Below are positions 1-7,618 of a DNA stretch of 32,359 nt, in pieces. The notes under the pieces are model-generated. The model ran no database searches. It was not told the origin of the DNA and saw nothing but the letters and a program-made list of their open reading frames with translations. Position numbers and translations under genes: made by a program. Source of the stretch: Pseudomonadota bacterium. GTDB taxonomy: Bacteria; Pseudomonadota; Alphaproteobacteria; Rhizobiales; Beijerinckiaceae. How positions within the stretch are numbered: the stretch's first letter is position 1; each line of letters opens with the position of its first letter. The stretch lies in assembly GCA_023423995.1 (NCBI GenBank), contig JAFAEL010000141.1:1-32359 (forward strand), given 5' to 3'.

Positions 1-657
1 GGCGCCGACCATGACTACGCCAAGGCCTGGGCGGCCCTCATCGGTCCGGCCTGGAAGGCAGCGGGCGGCCAGGTCGTTGCCGAGAACCCGATGTCCTACA
101 ACAAGGACACCGACTTCTATTCCGGCGTGAGCCGCGTCATCGCCGCGAGCCCGGACGTGATGTTCGTGGGCGGAGCGTCCGAGCCGACCGCCCTCGTCGT
201 GAAGCAGGCGCGCGAGCTCGGCTTCCAGGGCGGGTTCATCGTGATGGACCAGGCCAAGCTCGACGAGATGGCAGCCGTGCTCGGCAACGACATGTCGCTG
301 CTCGAAGGCGCCATCGGCACGCTGCCGCTGATCCACGACTCTCGGCCGGGCGCGAAGTCCTTCGTGCCGAAGTACCGCAAGGCCTATAACCGCGATCCCG
401 GCACTGAGGCCTCGCTCAACTACACGAGCCTGAACGGCGTGACGGAGGCCATGAAGCTCGCCGGCACCGTCACGGACGCCGCCGCGATCCATGCCAAGCT
501 GTCCGAGGCCTTCGGCAAGCTTCCGGCCGAGCGCAACCCGTCCAACATCAACAGCGTGGACCCGAAGGGCGGCTCCAACGCCGTGCTGGTCGTGGGGCTC
601 GTGAAGGGCGGCAAGGTCGTGCCGGTCGACGCGGCCTCGGGCGCGATCGGCAACTGA
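1..657 (+). CDS. ABC transporter solute-binding protein, C-terminal part (5' truncated by window edge)
   Basis: The reading frame is open from base 1 and ends with TGA at 655-657, so about 218 C-terminal residues of a larger protein (usually near 400) are present. The sequence has the type 1 periplasmic binding fold of the Leu/Ile/Val and amide-binding family: a segment around 'DYAKAWAALIGPAWKAAGG', then 'YSGVSRVIAASPDVMFVGG' and 'LVVKQARELGFQGGFIVMD', and a C-terminal helix series where the two lobes cross over. It should act in the periplasm and deliver a small solute to an HAAT-type permease. The partner permease is not visible on this side; the livHMGF genes near 16-19 kb have their own, different binding protein. 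The substrate cannot be read from the sequence. Confidence 0.85.
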   Translation, partial: GADHDYAKAWAALIGPAWKAAGGQVVAENPMSYNKDTDFYSGVSRVIAASPDVMFVGGASEPTALVVKQARELGFQGGFIVMDQAKLDEMAAVLGNDMSLLEGAIGTLPLIHDSRPGAKSFVPKYRKAYNRDPGTEASLNYTSLNGVTEAMKLAGTVTDAAAIHAKLSEAFGKLPAERNPSNINSVDPKGGSNAVLVVGLVKGGKVVPVDAASGAIGN

Positions 658-668
658 GCGGCACGGCA

Positions 669-710
669 TTGGCATCCGGCGGATTAGCATCCGGCGGATT
701 GGCATCCGGG
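669..710. repeat. 15-bp tandem repeat, about 2.8 copies
   Basis: The unit TTGGCATCCGGCGGA is present at 669-683, at 684-698 with one change (TTAGC), and at 699-710 as a partial copy that diverges into GGGCGG. It fills most of the gap between the binding-protein gene and the DUF3297 gene. No hairpin or promoter is evident in it. Confidence 0.9.
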
Positions 711-760
711 CGGCGGACGGGTAATGCCCGCCCAACCGCCCGGAGCCTCCAAGCAGGACC

Positions 761-1018
761 ATGACCGACACGCTGCCCGATCGTCTCTCGACGGACCCGA
801 ACAGCCCCTACCACGACGCCGACCTGCTGCAGCGCGGCGTCGGAATCCGGTTCAACGGGGCCGAGAAGACGAATGTCGACGAGTATTGCGTCAGCGAGGG
901 CTGGATCCGGGTCGCGGCCGGCAAGGCGCGCGACCGGGCCGGCAACCCGATGACCATCAAGCTGAAGGGCAAGGTCGAGCCCTATCTGCAGCCGCCGGCC
1001 GACGGCGCCTCGGAGTGA
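761..1018 (+). CDS. DUF3297 family protein
   Basis: This 85-residue protein looks like a full-length member of the DUF3297 family, which is typically 80-90 residues and common in alphaproteobacteria. It has the conserved blocks 'LPDRLSTDPNSPYHDADLL', 'RGVGIRFNGAEKTNVDEYC', 'EGWIRVAAGK' and 'GNPMTIKLKGKVEPY'. There is no signal peptide or membrane segment, so it is probably cytosolic. The biochemical function of the family is unknown to me. The ATG at 761 directly precedes the conserved 'TDTLPDRLS' start, which fixes the N-terminus. The ribosome binding site is poor (AGGA very close to the ATG). It is convergent with flgL, which ends 42 bp away. Confidence 0.85.
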   Translation: MTDTLPDRLSTDPNSPYHDADLLQRGVGIRFNGAEKTNVDEYCVSEGWIRVAAGKARDRAGNPMTIKLKGKVEPYLQPPADGASE

Positions 1019-1024
1019 CCGCTC

Positions 1025-1044
1025 ATCCCGGCGAGAGCCGGGAT
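1025..1044. repeat. Palindromic element between convergent genes (dispersed-repeat type, possible terminator)
   Basis: ATCCCGG at 1025-1031 pairs perfectly with CCGGGAT at 1038-1044 around a 6-nt loop. It lies between the stop codons of the DUF3297 gene (+) and flgL (-), and there is no T-run. Its extended form (CTCATCCCGGCGAGAGCCGG followed by GATCCAG) resembles the short palindromic repeats scattered through many proteobacterial genomes, whose spurious translation gives peptides like 'HPGESRDP'. It may act as a two-way terminator. Only one copy is in this window, so its repetitive nature is inferred. Confidence 0.6.
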
Positions 1045-1059
1045 CCAGCTCCTCGCAGG

Positions 1060-2556
1060 CTACAGGTAGTTGACCAGCGAGAGCCGCTGCAGCGCTGACA
1101 CCGTCTGGTAGCTCGCCTCGAGGCGCGTCTGCGTGGCGAGCAGCTTCATGGCGGCCTCGTTCGGGTCTGCGTCCTCGATGCCAACGAGCGCATCCTCCGT
1201 CTGCGACTTCGTGATCTTCAGGTCCTTCGCGGCCCGGTCCATCGCGCCGTTCGCGATGGCGAGCTCGGTCGTGATGTCCGCGACGGTCTGCTGGCCCGTG
1301 CGGTTCAGGCGAGCGGAAACCTGCGCGCTCACGGCCTGGTAGCGCTTCAAGGCGTTCGCGTCCGTCTCCGGGAACGTGTCGGAGGCGAGGACCGCTATGC
1401 TCGCCAGCACGGCCTGGAAGGCGGGCTCGTTGGCCTGCGCGCCGATGCCGACAACGTGCGTATCGCCGATCTTCACCGGCGCCGTGTCACGGGGCGACGA
1501 CGAGGTGTCGCCCCTGTACCAGGTGATCGTGTTCTCGGGCGTGCCCGGCACTGTCCCGGTCGCGGTGTCGTAGGGCGGACCGGCGACACGCGGGGGTGGG
1601 CTCGACGGGGTCGCGGCGAAGAAGTCGTTGGCCGCCTTCATGGCCGAGGAAGCCGGCAGGTCTGACACCGCGATCGCGCCGATGGCGCTCCCCAGCGCCG
1701 CCTGGATGTTGGCCACCGTCTCCGCGACGGTCGCGCCGATCGCGAACCCGGTCGTGCCCGCGGCGGTGCTGCCGCCGGCGACGAGCTTGATGGTCTTCGC
1801 CGTCCCGTCCGGCAGGGTCAGCCCGAGTTCGATCATGTCTCCGGCCGCGGGCTGGGCCGCCGCCGAGAGAGCAACGCTCCGGGGCGGACCCGCCGTGACG
1901 GAGGCCGTCACGCCCGTTCCCGTCGCAGTCACATCCCCGATCTTGAGACCGAACGGCACGGCCTCTTCCGCGAGGTTCACGCCCCCGCCGGTTCCCGAGA
2001 GCGTGAGGCGGCCGAGCCCGCCCGACCCGAGATCGGCGGCCTTGCGCTCGGCGATCAGCGTCTTCAGTCCCGCCCGCGTGCTGTCGCCATCGAGGATCAG
2101 CGATGCGGCTGCCACGGGCTCCGTGTCGGCCGAACGCCCGGAGAAGAGATACCGCCCCGCCAGATCGGTGTTCAGGATGTCGATGACGTTCTGCAGGCTG
2201 CTCCGGGCAGAGACCGCCACGTTGGTCGCCCCGACCGGCGTCGCGCTGGCCGAAGCCGCGAGGCTCGTCGTCAGCCCGGAGGCGAGCTTCGTGATCTGCT
2301 CCAGGCCGGAATTCATCATGCTCAGCCGCAGCTGCCCGTCCCCGATGCTGCTCGCATAGGCGTCCAGGCTCGTGAGGCGGGTGCGGAGCGACAGGCTGGC
2401 GGCAGCGCCCCCGGCTCCGAGGCCGGAATAGGTCGCGGAGGCCTTCCCGGTGACGAGCTGGCTGCGCAGCGCGTCGAGATTCGTCTTCGCCGCCTCGAAA
2501 GTCTGCGTCGAGCGCAGGGTACTGAAGGCGCCCGTGCCGTAGGCCCTGATCGTCAC
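1060..2556 (-). CDS. flgL: Flagellar hook-filament junction protein FlgL
   Basis: This 498-residue protein has flagellin-like ends. The N-terminal helix region runs from 'STLRSTQTFEAAKTNLDAL' to the 'LVTGKASATYSGLG' segment. The C-terminus has a helical region with 'LLATQTRLEASYQTVSALQ' and ends in 'LSLVNYL'. FlgL caps the hook together with FlgK and links it to the filament. It is longer than the roughly 300-350 residues usual for FlgL; the extra length is a Gly/Ala/Thr-rich middle domain with a Pro-rich stretch near residues 315-340. The GTG start at 2556 overlaps the flgK stop (GTGA, 2553-2556), so translation is probably coupled. It is the last gene of the flgE-flgK-flgL block. A specialised flagellin is the alternative, but the position after flgK favours FlgL. 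Confidence 0.88.
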   Translation of the reverse strand: MTIRAYGTGAFSTLRSTQTFEAAKTNLDALRSQLVTGKASATYSGLGAGGAAASLSLRTRLTSLDAYASSIGDGQLRLSMMNSGLEQITKLASGLTTSLAASASATPVGATNVAVSARSSLQNVIDILNTDLAGRYLFSGRSADTEPVAAASLILDGDSTRAGLKTLIAERKAADLGSGGLGRLTLSGTGGGVNLAEEAVPFGLKIGDVTATGTGVTASVTAGPPRSVALSAAAQPAAGDMIELGLTLPDGTAKTIKLVAGGSTAAGTTGFAIGATVAETVANIQAALGSAIGAIAVSDLPASSAMKAANDFFAATPSSPPPRVAGPPYDTATGTVPGTPENTITWYRGDTSSSPRDTAPVKIGDTHVVGIGAQANEPAFQAVLASIAVLASDTFPETDANALKRYQAVSAQVSARLNRTGQQTVADITTELAIANGAMDRAAKDLKITKSQTEDALVGIEDADPNEAAMKLLATQTRLEASYQTVSALQRLSLVNYL

Positions 2557-4388
2557 AGGCCGATCCTCATCAGCATGTCGAGCATCTCCTTGGCGGCGGT
2601 CATCACCCGGGCATTCGCCCCATAGGCGGTCTGCAGCTGGATGAGCTGCGCCATTTCCGTGTCGATGTTGACGCCGGACTGCTCGGAAAAGCGGCTCTGG
2701 AGCGCGTTCAGAACGACTCTCTGGCCGGAATCGAGGTTCTGGGCCGAGATCGCGTTGGTGGCCTGGGTGGCCACGATCTGGTTGGCGAAGTCGGAGACGG
2801 TGCCGGTCCAGGGCGTGTTGGCCCCGCCGATGCCGGCTGCTCCCGAGAACGAGAGGGAGGCGGTGGTCAGCGCCTGGCGCAGGTGTTCCGGGCGGGTCGT
2901 GTCCCCGGCAAGGATCGAGGAATTGTACGCGACCAGGAGCCCGGGATCGTTTTTCACGTCCGCGTTGACGGTAATCCGGGAGGCCAGCCCGAGGAGCTGC
3001 GATCCGTTCTCGTAGGAGCCGGTATAGACCGACACCCCGTCCTTGAAGAGCGGCAGTTGGACGGCGCCCGTCGTGCCGGTGACGGTCGCCCGCGCCGAGA
3101 GCCCGGTCACCTGGGCGGTGCTGCCGTTGCCGGTGATGCGCAGGACGGAGCCGCCCGCGTCGCCCGCCGCGAAACCGCCGCCCATCGCGGCGCCGATCTG
3201 CGCGGCGACGGAGGCCATGCCGCCCGAGAAATCGATCCCGATCACACCGTTGCCGGAGCTGGTCGCGGCACCGGCGGCGGCAGCGCTTCCGGTCTTCACG
3301 AAGGTCATCGTGCGGGGAACGCCGCCGACCGTCATCGAGACGGTGATCGGGTTGCCGTTCTGCAGCGCCGCGAGGTCCAGCTCGAACCCGGCCGGCGGTC
3401 CTGCCACGGATGTCCCGGCCTCGTTGCGGTCCGAGAGCGCCGAAGCGAGGCCGGCGGCCAGGGCGTCCAGCTGCGTCTGTGCCTGCGGCAGCACCTCGTC
3501 GCGCTGCTCGATGAGCGCTGCGATCGTGCCGGACCGGATCAGGCCCGATGCGATCACATCCGTCCTGCCTCCCTGGGCGTTCATGGCCGTGATGGTCCCG
3601 ACGCTCCGCTTCGCCGGATCAGGATCGTAAGCCGAATGCGGCCCGAGGGGCGATTTCGGGTCGAATTCCAGCGTCACCGGCTGCTGGCCGTTGAAGAGAA
3701 GCAGGCCGCCGGTGGTGGAGATGGTGATCACTCCGTTCTGCCGGGGCGTGACCTGGATATCCATCAGCTCGGAAAGCTGGTCGATGAGGAGGTCGCGCTG
3801 GTCCTGCAGGGCCGGGCTCTGGGCATTGGCCGGGTCGGCATTCATCTGCCGGCTCACGGCCCCGATCTGCTGCAGGAGCGTATTCGCCTGCTGGACGGCG
3901 CCGGACAGCGCGTCCTCCGTCCCTTGCCGCAGGGCCTGGACCTGCCCGGAGAGCGAATTCAGCGAGGCCGCCAGATCGGAGGCGGCAGCCAGAACCTGCG
4001 ATCGGTTGCTGAACGTCGAAGGATTGCTCGCCAGCGCCGCGATGGCGCTCGTCAGCGAACTCATGAGGCCCGGCAGCGAGGCGGTCGCGCCCGGCGCATC
4101 GAACATCGCATCGAGCGATCTGTGATAGGCCGTCTTGACCGAGGTGTAGCCCGCCCCGGCATTCTCCAGCCGCATCTGCTTCTGCAGCAGGGTGTCGAGG
4201 ATGCGCCGCACGCCGACGATGTTGACGCCGGTCGTGTTCGTGCCCGCGGTCGCCTCGCGCGTGACGAGTTCCCGGCGGGTGTACCCGACCGTTCCGGAAT
4301 TCGCGACGTTGTTCGAGACGAGGTCGATCGCGGCCTGCGTCGCCCTCAGGCCGGTCAGGGCGGAATTGATGGCGCCCGAAATGCTCAC
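2553..4388 (-). CDS. flgK: Flagellar hook-associated protein FlgK
   Basis: The 611-residue product is HAP1, the junction protein nearest the hook. The N-terminus has the rod/hook family signature: 'INSALTGLRATQAAIDLVSN' followed by 'NVANSGTVGYTRR'. The C-terminus is the matching coiled-coil segment with 'GVNIDTEMAQLIQLQTAYGA' and 'NARVMTAAKEMLDMLMRIGL'. The middle carries the 'QDQRDLLIDQLSELMDIQV' segment typical of FlgK. It is exported through the flagellar type III apparatus and has no Sec signal. The start is a GTG at 4388 with GGAG 9 nt upstream. The flgE stop is 30 bp upstream, and the 3' end overlaps flgL, which indicates one transcript. Confidence 0.95.
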   Translation of the reverse strand: MSISGAINSALTGLRATQAAIDLVSNNVANSGTVGYTRRELVTREATAGTNTTGVNIVGVRRILDTLLQKQMRLENAGAGYTSVKTAYHRSLDAMFDAPGATASLPGLMSSLTSAIAALASNPSTFSNRSQVLAAASDLAASLNSLSGQVQALRQGTEDALSGAVQQANTLLQQIGAVSRQMNADPANAQSPALQDQRDLLIDQLSELMDIQVTPRQNGVITISTTGGLLLFNGQQPVTLEFDPKSPLGPHSAYDPDPAKRSVGTITAMNAQGGRTDVIASGLIRSGTIAALIEQRDEVLPQAQTQLDALAAGLASALSDRNEAGTSVAGPPAGFELDLAALQNGNPITVSMTVGGVPRTMTFVKTGSAAAAGAATSSGNGVIGIDFSGGMASVAAQIGAAMGGGFAAGDAGGSVLRITGNGSTAQVTGLSARATVTGTTGAVQLPLFKDGVSVYTGSYENGSQLLGLASRITVNADVKNDPGLLVAYNSSILAGDTTRPEHLRQALTTASLSFSGAAGIGGANTPWTGTVSDFANQIVATQATNAISAQNLDSGQRVVLNALQSRFSEQSGVNIDTEMAQLIQLQTAYGANARVMTAAKEMLDMLMRIGL

Positions 4389-4418
4389 GGCACGCTGCTC
4401 CTGCCGGCCCGATCAGCT

Positions 4419-5762
4419 TCAGCGGACGATGTTGATGACGTCCTGCAGCATCTGCTGGGCCGTCGACATGACGCGGGTATTCGCCGAATACGCCTGCTGG
4501 GTGACGATCATCTTCGAGAACTCGTCCGAGATATCCGTGTTGGACTCCTCGACCGCCGCGCCCGTCATGGTTGTCCCGAACATGCCGAAGATCGGCGGAC
4601 CCGATTCCGAGGTGGCGCTGAACGTGCTGCCATCCTCGCGCTTCAGGGAATCGTCGGCCGCGAAATGCGCCACCGAAACCTGGGCGAGCTTCGCCGTCCG
4701 GCCGTTGGTGTAGCTGCCCATGACCGTGCCGTCCGTGTTGACGGCGATTCCGGCCAGCGTTCCGAAGGCGTAGCCGTTCTGCGTGATGGTCGGCGTCGGC
4801 TGACCATTGACGTCGCCGAACTGTGTCAGGCTGCCCGCGCCGAAGTTCAGATTGACGTCACCGACCGTGATGCCGTCGACCGTGAGACCGGTGAGTGAAA
4901 TGTTCGCAGCGGATGTACGCTGGCCATTGTTGTCGAAGGTGACGGGCGAGCCGATGCTCTGCCAAGAGGTTCCCGTTGCGCTCGGCATGGAGTCGGACTG
5001 GTAGAACATCATCCAGCTGTTGTCGGCCGTCTTGCCCCAGCGGAACTGAACCGTCGCGGCAGTGCCGTTGCCGGCATAGAGGGTGATCTCGCCGCCCGGC
5101 ACCGACTGGTTGAGGAAGGTCGTGGCGTCGGCCCCGACCACGGTTCCCGTGGTCACCGGATCGACCGTGTAGGTGGCGGGATCGATGAGATCCGATCCCG
5201 GCTTGCTCTGGGAGTAGCTGTCGGATTTCGGGATCGTGGGGATATTGCCCGAATACAGAACCTCGGTGCTCTGTTTCGCCGGTATCGAGGTTTCGGGGAT
5301 CTGGATCGGGCTCGTCGAGGAGCCCATGACCGCCCCCGTCGCCGGGTTGTAGGTCGTCCCGACAAGATAGCGGTTGGCGCCGTTGACGAGGAAACCCTTC
5401 GCGTCGAGCTTGAAGTCGCCCCGCCGCGTGTACTGGTTGATGCTGTTGAAGATCGGCAGCGACTCGGAACCCTCGTTCTTCGCCACCACGAAGTAGCCAT
5501 CGCCGGACAGCGCCATGTTCGTCGACAGATTGGTCGAGCGGAGCGTTCCCTGCAGCGTGTTCGTCAGTGCGGAGTTCGCCATCACGGAGCCGGACGCGGC
5601 GCGTTTGATCGGCGAGTCCGGGATCAGGTCGACGAAGCTCGTGTCGACCCGCTTGAAGCCGACGGTCTGCGAATTGGCGATGTTCCCCGAGATGTTCTCG
5701 AGCGCGTAGGATTGGGCTGACAGCCCCGAAACGGCCGTCGACAACGCACCCAGGATACCCAT
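4419..5762 (-). CDS. flgE: Flagellar hook protein FlgE
   Basis: This 447-residue hook subunit begins 'MGILGALSTAVSGLSAQSYA' with the flagellar rod motif 'ISGNIANSQTVGFKR'. It ends with the FlgBB C-terminal segment 'EESNTDISDEFSKMIVTQQA' and 'YSANTRVMSTAQQMLQDVIN'. The FlgE middle domain contains 'GDGYFVVAKNEG' and 'QYTRRGDFKLDAKGFLVNG'. I chose ATG 5762 over an in-frame TTG at 5771 because GGGGAGGG lies 9 nt ahead of the ATG and the conserved domain starts there. It is the first gene of the hook block and is preceded by a full-consensus sigma-54 promoter (5818-5833), giving a leader of roughly 45 nt. Confidence 0.95.
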   Translation of the reverse strand: MGILGALSTAVSGLSAQSYALENISGNIANSQTVGFKRVDTSFVDLIPDSPIKRAASGSVMANSALTNTLQGTLRSTNLSTNMALSGDGYFVVAKNEGSESLPIFNSINQYTRRGDFKLDAKGFLVNGANRYLVGTTYNPATGAVMGSSTSPIQIPETSIPAKQSTEVLYSGNIPTIPKSDSYSQSKPGSDLIDPATYTVDPVTTGTVVGADATTFLNQSVPGGEITLYAGNGTAATVQFRWGKTADNSWMMFYQSDSMPSATGTSWQSIGSPVTFDNNGQRTSAANISLTGLTVDGITVGDVNLNFGAGSLTQFGDVNGQPTPTITQNGYAFGTLAGIAVNTDGTVMGSYTNGRTAKLAQVSVAHFAADDSLKREDGSTFSATSESGPPIFGMFGTTMTGAAVEESNTDISDEFSKMIVTQQAYSANTRVMSTAQQMLQDVINIVR

Positions 5763-5817
5763 GACTCGCAACCCTCCCCGCCCAGCGCAACGGCGCGGGC
5801 CAAGACGGGACTAGCCG

Positions 5818-5833
5818 AGCAACCGATGTGCCA
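5818..5833 (-). promoter_or_regulatory. Sigma-54 (RpoN) -24/-12 promoter upstream of flgE
   Basis: Read on the minus strand the site is TGGCACATCGGTTGCT. It matches the RpoN consensus TGGCACRNNNNTTGCW at every defined position, including the invariant GG and GC with correct spacing. It points at flgE, and transcription would start near 5808. An IHF-type site (5838-5850) and an inverted repeat (5878-5888) lie upstream, which is the usual layout of an enhancer-dependent promoter. The match is seen directly; activity is inferred. Confidence 0.85.
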
Positions 5834-5837
5834 GAGC

Positions 5838-5850
5838 TAAGTCATTGATT
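5838..5850 (-). promoter_or_regulatory. IHF consensus binding site upstream of the flgE sigma-54 promoter
   Basis: The minus strand reads AATCAATGACTTA and fits the IHF consensus WATCAANNNNTTR completely. It sits in an AT-rich patch 4 bp upstream of the -24 element. IHF bends DNA to bring an upstream activator to RpoN polymerase, and Caulobacter flagellar sigma-54 promoters carry IHF sites. A chance match is possible because the consensus is loose, but the position supports function. Confidence 0.6.
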
Positions 5851-5877
5851 TTATTGAATGTCGCGCCGAGCGGGTCG

Positions 5878-5888
5878 GCCGTTTCGGC
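5878..5888. promoter_or_regulatory. Short inverted repeat, candidate activator site for the flgE promoter
   Basis: GCCG-TTT-CGGC is an 11-bp inverted repeat about 75 bp upstream of the predicted transcription start. That is the range where an NtrC/FlbD-type activator would bind. I cannot match it with confidence to a known activator consensus, so the role is inferred from position and symmetry only. Confidence 0.3.
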
Positions 5889-5923
5889 AGCCTTGGGCGC
5901 CCGCCCGGCAGAATGTGCCGAGC

Positions 5924-6922
5924 TTAGAGCGGCACGCTCGCCCCATCGCCGGACCGCGAGAGAAGCTCCCCCGCGACGTCGCCGATCCGTGGGGGCTCCT
6001 CCTTGATGAACGGCAGCGGCCGGCAGACCTCCAGCGCGGCGAGCCCGAACCGGGCCGTCATCAAGCCGTTCAGGACGCCCTCCCCCAGCTTCGCCGAGAC
6101 GCGCGCGGCAAGCCCGAGGCCGAGGACCTGCTGCACGATGCTGTCCCCCACGGCCACGCCGCCCGTGACGGCAAGGTGGTTCACGGCGGCTCGCGCGAGC
6201 CGCAGCGCGCCGAAGAAGCCGGGTCGCGCCCCGTAGATGCGGGCGATGCGGCGGAGCAGCTTCGCGGCCGCGTAGACCACGAAGGCCACATCCACGATCG
6301 CCCGCGGCGAGATCGCCGTGACGACGGAGACCTGCTTGGCGGCGCCCGCGATGGCCCGCTTCGCCTCGGCGTCCAGGGGTGCGAGCAGCGTGCGCTCGGC
6401 GAGCGCGAGCCTGTCCTCCGCATCCATGATCTCGTCATCGACGTCGCGGACCCGCGGGCCGATCGTGCGCATTATCCGCGGCTCGTAGAGATCGGCGAGT
6501 TCGCGGGCGAGCTTCCGGGCGGCCGTGTGATCCCGGACCGAGAGCGCCTCCGCCGCCGCCTGCCGCAGCCGCTCCAGCCGGCGCTCCTGCCAGACGCCAC
6601 GCAGCTCCCGCGTGACGATCGCGAGGAGCGCGAGTGCCGCAAGGGCAGCCAGGGCCAGCGCGATCCAGCCCAGCCAGGGCGCAGCCGCGAAGAGATCGAC
6701 GATCAGGCGCTCGATGCCGAGGCCGATGGCGAGGGTCGCCAGCGCCCCGACGGAAGATACCAGGATGCCGATCCACGGCAGGCGCCGCTTTCGCTCGGCA
6801 AGCACCGGCACGCCGTCCGCGGCCTCGATCGTCTCCAGCGGCTCCTCGGTGACGGTCACGGGAGGCACCTCGGAGGGCGGCCGAGTCTGGTTGAGGCGAT
6901 AGGCTCGCGGGCCGGAAGCCAA
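5924..6922 (-). CDS. YcjF/TIGR01620-like membrane protein (DUF697)
   Basis: The 332-residue protein fits the TIGR01620/YcjF family. It has a short hydrophilic N-terminus ('PRAYRLNQTRPPSEVPPV'), two hydrophobic segments at about residues 48-95 ('LPWIGILVSSVGALATLAIG' and 'WLGWIALALAALAALALL'), an amphipathic helical middle, and a C-terminal DUF697 domain with 'AISPRAIVDVAFVVYAAAKL' and 'GVAVGDSIVQQVLGLGLAAR'. It should be an inner-membrane protein. Its molecular role is unknown. It is usually encoded with the YcjX P-loop protein, which lies just upstream here, separated by the flavin reductase-like gene. The start is TTG 6922 with GGAG 9 nt upstream. The flavin reductase-like gene ends 55 bp before it. 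Confidence 0.8.
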   Translation of the reverse strand: MASGPRAYRLNQTRPPSEVPPVTVTEEPLETIEAADGVPVLAERKRRLPWIGILVSSVGALATLAIGLGIERLIVDLFAAAPWLGWIALALAALAALALLAIVTRELRGVWQERRLERLRQAAAEALSVRDHTAARKLARELADLYEPRIMRTIGPRVRDVDDEIMDAEDRLALAERTLLAPLDAEAKRAIAGAAKQVSVVTAISPRAIVDVAFVVYAAAKLLRRIARIYGARPGFFGALRLARAAVNHLAVTGGVAVGDSIVQQVLGLGLAARVSAKLGEGVLNGLMTARFGLAALEVCRPLPFIKEEPPRIGDVAGELLSRSGDGASVPL

Positions 6923-6977
6923 GATCAGGAACTCCGAACGAGGGGACGGCCGGGGCCGCGGAGGTACGCCGGGGGCC

Positions 6978-7529
6978 TCAACGGGGCAGGTCGCGCCATT
7001 TCACCATTCGGTCGCTGTGGTCGATCACCTCTCCGTCCACGACGAAGGAGCCGTCGCCGCGATGGTGGAGCGTGCGCCTCTCCTTCCGATCGGGATCGAT
7101 CCAGACGCGTTCCACGCCGAGGATGAAGAGGTTGTAGGCGTCGACCATCCGGGTATCGGCCACCTTGCATTCGAGATTGGCGAGGCACTCTTCGATCAAG
7201 GGCGGCGCGACCCCCTTCGCAGACCTCGGCGTCAGGCCGAATGTCTCGAACTTGTCGAACTCGTCGCCCGAGCAGTTTCCGATGTCGACCACCGTCTTGG
7301 CGAGATCGACCGTCGGAATCGCGATCACGCATTCGCCCGTCGATCTCAGGGCGCCGTAGCTGTAGTCCCACGGCCCGATGATGCAGCCGATCAGCGCCGG
7401 ATCGTGCTGGACCACCATGTGGAATCCCATCGTCATCACGTTCGGCCGGCCGTCCTGCGACGTGGTCACAAGGACGATCGGCCCTGGTTCCAGCAGGCGA
7501 TAGGCGTGGGAGGCCGGCAATTCCTTCAC
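6978..7529 (-). CDS. Flavin reductase-like domain protein (DIM6/NTAB family)
   Basis: The 183-residue product has the FMN-binding split-barrel of the flavin reductase-like family. Characteristic segments are 'SHAYRLLEPGPIVLVTTSQD', 'PNVMTMGFHMVVQHDPALIG', 'SYGALRSTGECVIAIPTVDL', the 'GNCSGDEFDKFETFGLTP' loop and 'PPLIEECLANLECKV'. It is probably a cytosolic flavoprotein; whether it reduces free flavin or acts on another substrate cannot be told. An ATG at 7616 would add 29 residues, but the conserved domain begins at GTG 7529, which has GAGGGG 6 nt upstream, so I chose GTG. The gene is inserted between ycjX-like and ycjF-like genes that are normally adjacent. Confidence 0.85.
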   Translation of the reverse strand: MKELPASHAYRLLEPGPIVLVTTSQDGRPNVMTMGFHMVVQHDPALIGCIIGPWDYSYGALRSTGECVIAIPTVDLAKTVVDIGNCSGDEFDKFETFGLTPRSAKGVAPPLIEECLANLECKVADTRMVDAYNLFILGVERVWIDPDRKERRTLHHRGDGSFVVDGEVIDHSDRMVKWRDLPR

Positions 7530-7618
7530 GTCGTTCCCCTCATGTCTGGTCCGTTCGGCCGCATCGTTCGAGCAGGCCGCGACGCCCGGGATGGCGCCGG
7601 GCCCGTCGCTGGCCATCC

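Noticed and set aside
2883..4898. Plus-strand open frame of 671 codons over flgK and flgE
   Set aside because: Low-complexity Arg/Asp-rich translation typical of antisense frames in GC-rich DNA. The minus-strand flagellar genes explain the region.
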